16,918 bases of DNA from Negativicutes bacterium UBA1444. Lineage in GTDB: Bacteria > Bacillota > Negativicutes > UBA1444. Location of the stretch: positions 6,821 through 23,738 of the forward strand of contig DCTI01000086.1 in NCBI GenBank assembly GCA_002329525.1. The letters are read 5' to 3'. Below, piece after piece: positions 14,841 through 16,918 of this stretch. Positions within the stretch are counted from its first letter, which is position 1, and each line of letters begins with the position of its first letter. Under the pieces are notes generated by a model. It saw only the letters and a list, made by a program, of their open reading frames with translations. It was not told where the DNA came from and did not search any database. The position numbers were made by a program, and so were the translations under genes.

Positions 14841-15123
14841 AAAAATCGGGTAGCATTGTGGATAAAGTGGGGGATGCCTTGTGGATAACTTCCGGCGTCG
14901 ACCAAGGAGGATGAGGAATGTGTCGACAACAGCATTTATAATCGCAGTCGGGATTGTTGCGGCGACAAGGCTGGAATTGCCGTGGTTGCCGGGTTCGCGC
15001 GGCCCCTAAACCAGACCGGACCAGACCAGACTTTTAGAACGTAGTAGTAAGGAGACGGCAATCTGTGGATAACTCATGAGAATGGTAGGAATCGAATCGG
15101 CAGAAATGAAGGAGGTGAGGACG
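14841..15123. other. Origin-like spacer with three perfect DnaA boxes
   Basis: The 283-bp spacer between the DnaD-like and SSB-like genes contains three copies of TGTGGATAA, the exact complement of the DnaA box TTATCCACA, all in one orientation: 14857-14865, 14880-14888 and 15064-15072. The first two share TTGTGGATAA and start 23 bp apart. It also holds iterated CCAGA words at 15011-15031 and two GTCGAC sites. The setting, between a replication-type HTH protein and an SSB-like protein, is that of a phage or plasmid replication origin. No long AT-rich unwinding element is obvious. Confidence 0.55.
14920..15009 (+). CDS. Possible 29-residue hydrophobic peptide
   Basis: A GTG-started frame 9 nt after AAGGAGG (14904-14910) encodes MSTTAFIIAVGIVAATRLEL and nine more residues. 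Its first half is hydrophobic enough for one membrane helix. An in-frame ATG at 14911 touches the RBS and is a less likely start. It lies inside the origin-like spacer, and no family is recognised. The RBS is the only real support, so this is tentative. Confidence 0.25.
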   Translation: MSTTAFIIAVGIVAATRLELPWLPGSRGP

Positions 15124-15486
15124 GTGAATCAAATCACACTGACCGGAAGTCTGGTACAGGAACCGATCGTAATGCGGACCTCGAAAGGAATATCGGCGAT
15201 TTGGTTTGCCCTGTTTGTACAAGACGGCACATTCGGTAAGCCGGAATTTTTCAAGGTGATGTGTCGGCAGGAGTTTGCGGAGGTTTTGCGGCGAGCCCGT
15301 GAGCGGAAGCGAAACATCATGGTGCATGGCGGCCTGCATACGTGTACCGGCCTGGACCCGGACGTTCCCGGCTCGGGCCGGTTTGTCCGGGCGGAGGCGA
15401 TCGTCCTGCTCGAAACGCCCGCGGTCGGGGTAGATGCGGCGACCATCGGGCAAAATGAGGAATTGACGTTATTTCCGCATCGATGA
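15124..15486 (+). CDS. Single-stranded DNA-binding (SSB/OB-fold) protein, short
   Basis: A 120-residue SSB-like protein. It begins VNQITLTGSLVQEPIV, the usual SSB opening ('N.V.L.GRL..DPE'), followed by strands 'AIWFALFVQDG' and 'EFFKVMCRQEFAEVL' and 'KRNIMVHGGL', which together form the OB fold. It lacks the acidic tail and C-terminal DDDIPF-type tip of chromosomal SSB and ends 'ELTLFPHR', so it would not recruit partners the same way; short SSBs are common in phages and plasmids. An upstream in-frame ATG at 15076 exists, but GGAGG sits 8 nt before the GTG at 15124, which also gives the family-like start. It follows the DnaA-box spacer. Confidence 0.78.
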   Translation: MNQITLTGSLVQEPIVMRTSKGISAIWFALFVQDGTFGKPEFFKVMCRQEFAEVLRRARERKRNIMVHGGLHTCTGLDPDVPGSGRFVRAEAIVLLETPAVGVDAATIGQNEELTLFPHR

Positions 15487-15539
15487 GGCACTTATATTTT
15501 AATTCATACATCTATAAATAGACTTAGGAGATGACGACC

Positions 15540-16040
15540 ATGAAACCCTGTGAACGTTTATTTTTCCCGGCGAGCTCGGAACGGCTGGCGAAAGAGGCCG
15601 CGGAGAGCGGGAAATCGCCGATGTTTTCCCGGCGCGATCTGCTGGATTTGGCGGTGGCGGCGGAGGACGAGTGCGACCAATGGCGGCGGGAGACTGAGGA
15701 GCTGCAGCCCAAAGCGGAGTTTTACGATCGGGTGGTGGACTCACAGGCCTCGTTTTCACTCGGCGAGACGGCCAAGATGCTGGCGGTCCCGGGCTTCGGC
15801 CGCAACAGTCTGATCCGGTTCCTGCGCGAGGAAGGAATCTTGATGGGCGATAATGTGCCCAAGCAGCGCTACATCGACCGCGGCTATTTCCAGGTCGTGC
15901 AACGGGACTTCCACGCGCCGCGCGGCAAGACGACAATCAAGGCGGTGACGCGGGTGCGCGAAAAAGGCGTCGAGTTCATTCGACGCCGGCTGGATTCCTA
16001 TCTGCAGCAATACATGGAACGCCGGAATGCCGGCTATTAA
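15540..16040 (+). CDS. Phage antirepressor KilAC-domain protein
   Basis: A 166-residue protein whose C-terminal two thirds match the KilAC (ANT) DNA-binding domain of phage antirepressors: 'KAEFYDRVVDSQASFSLGET', 'AKMLAVPGFGRNSLIRFLRE', 'EGILMGDNVPKQRYIDRGYF' and 'TRVREKGVEFIRRRL'. The N-terminal 55 residues are charged and predicted helical and are not a Bro-N or ORF6N domain, so the sensing half of a full antirepressor is missing. An ATG at 15531 abuts AGGAG with no spacing; the ATG at 15540 has 9 nt and is preferred. In phages such proteins counter the repressor or act late; here the divergent XRE gene is a possible partner. The 50-bp upstream spacer is AT-rich and may hold a promoter. Confidence 0.85.
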   Translation: MKPCERLFFPASSERLAKEAAESGKSPMFSRRDLLDLAVAAEDECDQWRRETEELQPKAEFYDRVVDSQASFSLGETAKMLAVPGFGRNSLIRFLREEGILMGDNVPKQRYIDRGYFQVVQRDFHAPRGKTTIKAVTRVREKGVEFIRRRLDSYLQQYMERRNAGY

Positions 16041-16056
16041 AAGGGAGGGATTGATT

Positions 16057-16629
16057 GTGCGAATCTGCATCGATCCGGGCCATAGCGGCCCGATGGAGCC
16101 GGGCGCCTGCGCCGGCGGTGTGACGGAAGCGGCCATCGTGCTGGCGATTGCCAAAATGACCGCGAAAATATTGACGGATCGGGGGCACAAGGTGCTTCTG
16201 ACCCGCGAGGACGATATCGAGGACGACAGCCTGCTGTGGCGGGCGGAGGCGGCGTGGAAGTTCCGGGCGGAGATTTTTGTCAGCCTGCACTGCAACGCGG
16301 CGACCGATCCGGCGGCCCACGGCACTGAGGTTTTTTACTATCCGACGAGCGAAAACGGCCACGCGCTGGCCCGCTGCATCCAGGCCGAGCTGGTGAAAAA
16401 CTGCCAGACCGCCGACCGGGGCGTGAAGACGAACGACGAGTGGACCGTGCTGGTGGAGACGGCCTGTCCGGCAGTGCTGGCGGAAATGGCGTTCCTGTCG
16501 AACGACCGCGAACGGGAGATGCTGACGGACCGGTTCCTGCAGCGGCAGTTTGCGGTGGGCATCGCCAACGGTATCGAGCAATACGGCAAGGGCGGGACGC
16601 TGTTCGCCGGAATGGCGGCAGGGGCTTGA
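16057..16629 (+). CDS. N-acetylmuramoyl-L-alanine amidase (Amidase_3), leaderless
   Basis: A 190-residue zinc amidase that cleaves the bond between MurNAc and L-Ala in peptidoglycan. Zinc ligands are visible in 'IDPGHSGP' (His8), 'GVTEAAIV' (Glu) and 'SLHCNA' (His); the catalytic glutamate is in 'LAEMAFLSN'. It is a single catalytic domain with no signal peptide, membrane anchor or wall-binding repeats, so it must be released by a holin or act on lysis, as phage endolysins do. An ATG at 16027 would overlap the previous gene, but GGGAGGG lies 7 nt before the GTG at 16057, which also begins right at the domain ('VRICIDPGHSG'). No holin is recognised in the window. Confidence 0.88.
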   Translation: MRICIDPGHSGPMEPGACAGGVTEAAIVLAIAKMTAKILTDRGHKVLLTREDDIEDDSLLWRAEAAWKFRAEIFVSLHCNAATDPAAHGTEVFYYPTSENGHALARCIQAELVKNCQTADRGVKTNDEWTVLVETACPAVLAEMAFLSNDREREMLTDRFLQRQFAVGIANGIEQYGKGGTLFAGMAAGA

Positions 16630-16661
16630 AAGCCCGAAACAACGGCGTTCTTTCGGAAGTG

Positions 16662-16691
16662 TTGACAGATTTTTGACCCTGGACCTATACT
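16662..16691 (+). promoter_or_regulatory. Strong sigma-70-type promoter of a small RNA, with palindrome at the start site
   Basis: TTGACA (16662-16667) and TATACT (16686-16691) are 18 bp apart. The perfect palindrome CTGATATCAG (16690-16699) overlaps the -10 and the expected start and could be an operator. A second TTGAC at 16673-16677 repeats the -35 core. Confidence 0.8.
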
Positions 16692-16697
16692 GATATC

Positions 16698-16829
16698 AGA
16701 CAAGAGAATAACGCGCCAATGGGGATGGAGCGAACGACTCGGGCACCTCCGCGGGAATTGCAAACCTGCGGCTGCCATATAGTACCTCCATCCCCACGTT
16801 TAAGGGGCACGCCGGCGCGTGCCCCTTTT
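16698..16829 (+). ncRNA. Independently transcribed structured RNA of unknown family
   Basis: About 130 nt between the promoter above and a strong terminator, with no coding frame of note. A perfect 10-bp closing stem joins GGGGATGGAG (16721-16730) to CTCCATCCCC (16786-16795). It encloses a large internal loop (11 and 9 nt), then GGCA/TGCC (16742-16745 with 16773-16776) and a 7-bp apical stem CCGCGGG/CCTGCGG (16749-16755 with 16765-16771, one G-U pair) with a 9-nt loop AATTGCAAA. The shape, a rod with a central bubble, is loosely like a miniature 6S RNA but is much shorter. I do not match it to SRP RNA, tmRNA or any riboswitch I know. It could act as a trans small RNA or as an attenuator for the following DUF1659-like gene. 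Confidence 0.65.
16802..16829 (+). terminator. Strong terminator of the small RNA
   Basis: AAGGGGCACGC (16802-16812), loop CGGC, GCGTGCCCCTT (16817-16827), a perfect 11-bp stem ending in TTTT. It separates the RNA from the next RBS by about 35 nt. Confidence 0.9.
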
Positions 16830-16876
16830 ATATTTCAGGATGCGGGTGCGAGTAAAAAATGGAAGGAGGGATCCTC

Positions 16877-16918
16877 ATGGCTGTTGTGCAAACGCCCCAG
16901 GACTCCCGGATCGGCGTC
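16877..16918 (+). CDS. DUF1659-like small protein, first 14 codons
   Basis: The window ends inside this gene. AAGGAGGG (16863-16870) 6 nt before ATG sets the start. The visible residues MAVVQTPQDSRIGV resemble the opening of DUF1659 proteins of Bacillota, which are about 70 residues long and usually followed by a DUF2922 gene; their function is unknown. Too little is visible for certainty. Confidence 0.5.
   Translation, partial: MAVVQTPQDSRIGV

Noticed and set aside
14919..14942. Seven-codon ATG frame after AAGGAGG (MCRQQHL)
   Set aside because: Too short to support; the in-frame GTG at 14920 in another frame uses the same RBS and gives a longer peptide.
16698..16829. Interpretation as canonical 6S RNA, SRP RNA or tmRNA
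   Set aside because: It is too short for 6S or tmRNA, lacks the SRP GGAA tetraloop and GTCAGG/AAGCAGC internal loop, and has no tmRNA-like ends.
1..16918. CRISPR arrays, insertion sequences, integrase or att sites
   Set aside because: I found no regularly spaced repeats, no transposase or recombinase motifs, and no tRNA gene that could serve as an attachment site.

Overview
The window is GC-rich bacterial DNA with strong AGGAGG-type ribosome binding sites, frequent GTG/TTG starts and compact operons. A dual-cysteine, Bacillus-type pyridoxal kinase, an ECF vitamin S component, a DnaD-like HTH protein and the start of a DUF1659-like protein all point to Bacillota. High GC together with two exported hydrolases (one with a twin-arginine signal) would fit a GC-rich, possibly double-membraned lineage such as Negativicutes. 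That placement is inference from composition and gene content, not from a marker gene.

Layout. (a) 1-1790: a vitamin B6 locus. A divergent GntR/MocR-type regulator (cut by the window edge) faces pdxK and an ECF S component, closed by a near-perfect terminator. (b) 1822-2928 (-): an exported choloylglycine hydrolase / penicillin acylase-type Ntn hydrolase. (c) 3041-3258 (-): a tiny complete transcription unit (promoter, operator-like palindrome, RBS, 47-codon gene, terminator). Its product resembles the N-terminal arm of XRE-type antitoxins without the HTH. (d) 3432-10762 (+): a type I restriction-modification operon in the order hsdR-hsdS-hsdM, followed by an AlbA_2/Schlafen-like ATPase-fold protein and a terminator. 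(e) 10846-12581 (+): an AraC-family regulator and an acetoacetate-decarboxylase-superfamily enzyme, each with its own terminator. (f) 12627-14093 (-): a Tat-exported amidohydrolase-like protein downstream of a TTG-initiated XRE regulator.

(g) 14094-16918 (+) looks like a phage- or plasmid-derived replication/lysis module. The XRE gene diverges from a promoter region rich in repeats. The rightward transcript begins with a structured leader containing a terminator hairpin and a possible competing antiterminator. Then come a DnaD-like HTH protein, an origin-like spacer with three perfect DnaA boxes, an SSB-like OB-fold protein, a KilAC-type antirepressor domain protein, a leaderless N-acetylmuramoyl-L-alanine amidase, an independently promoted structured RNA with a strong terminator, and the first 14 codons of a DUF1659-like protein. 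No integrase or att site is visible.

The least explained items are the two structured RNAs (about 14228-14400 and 16698-16829), the DnaA-box cluster, and the 47-codon gene upstream of the restriction operon.
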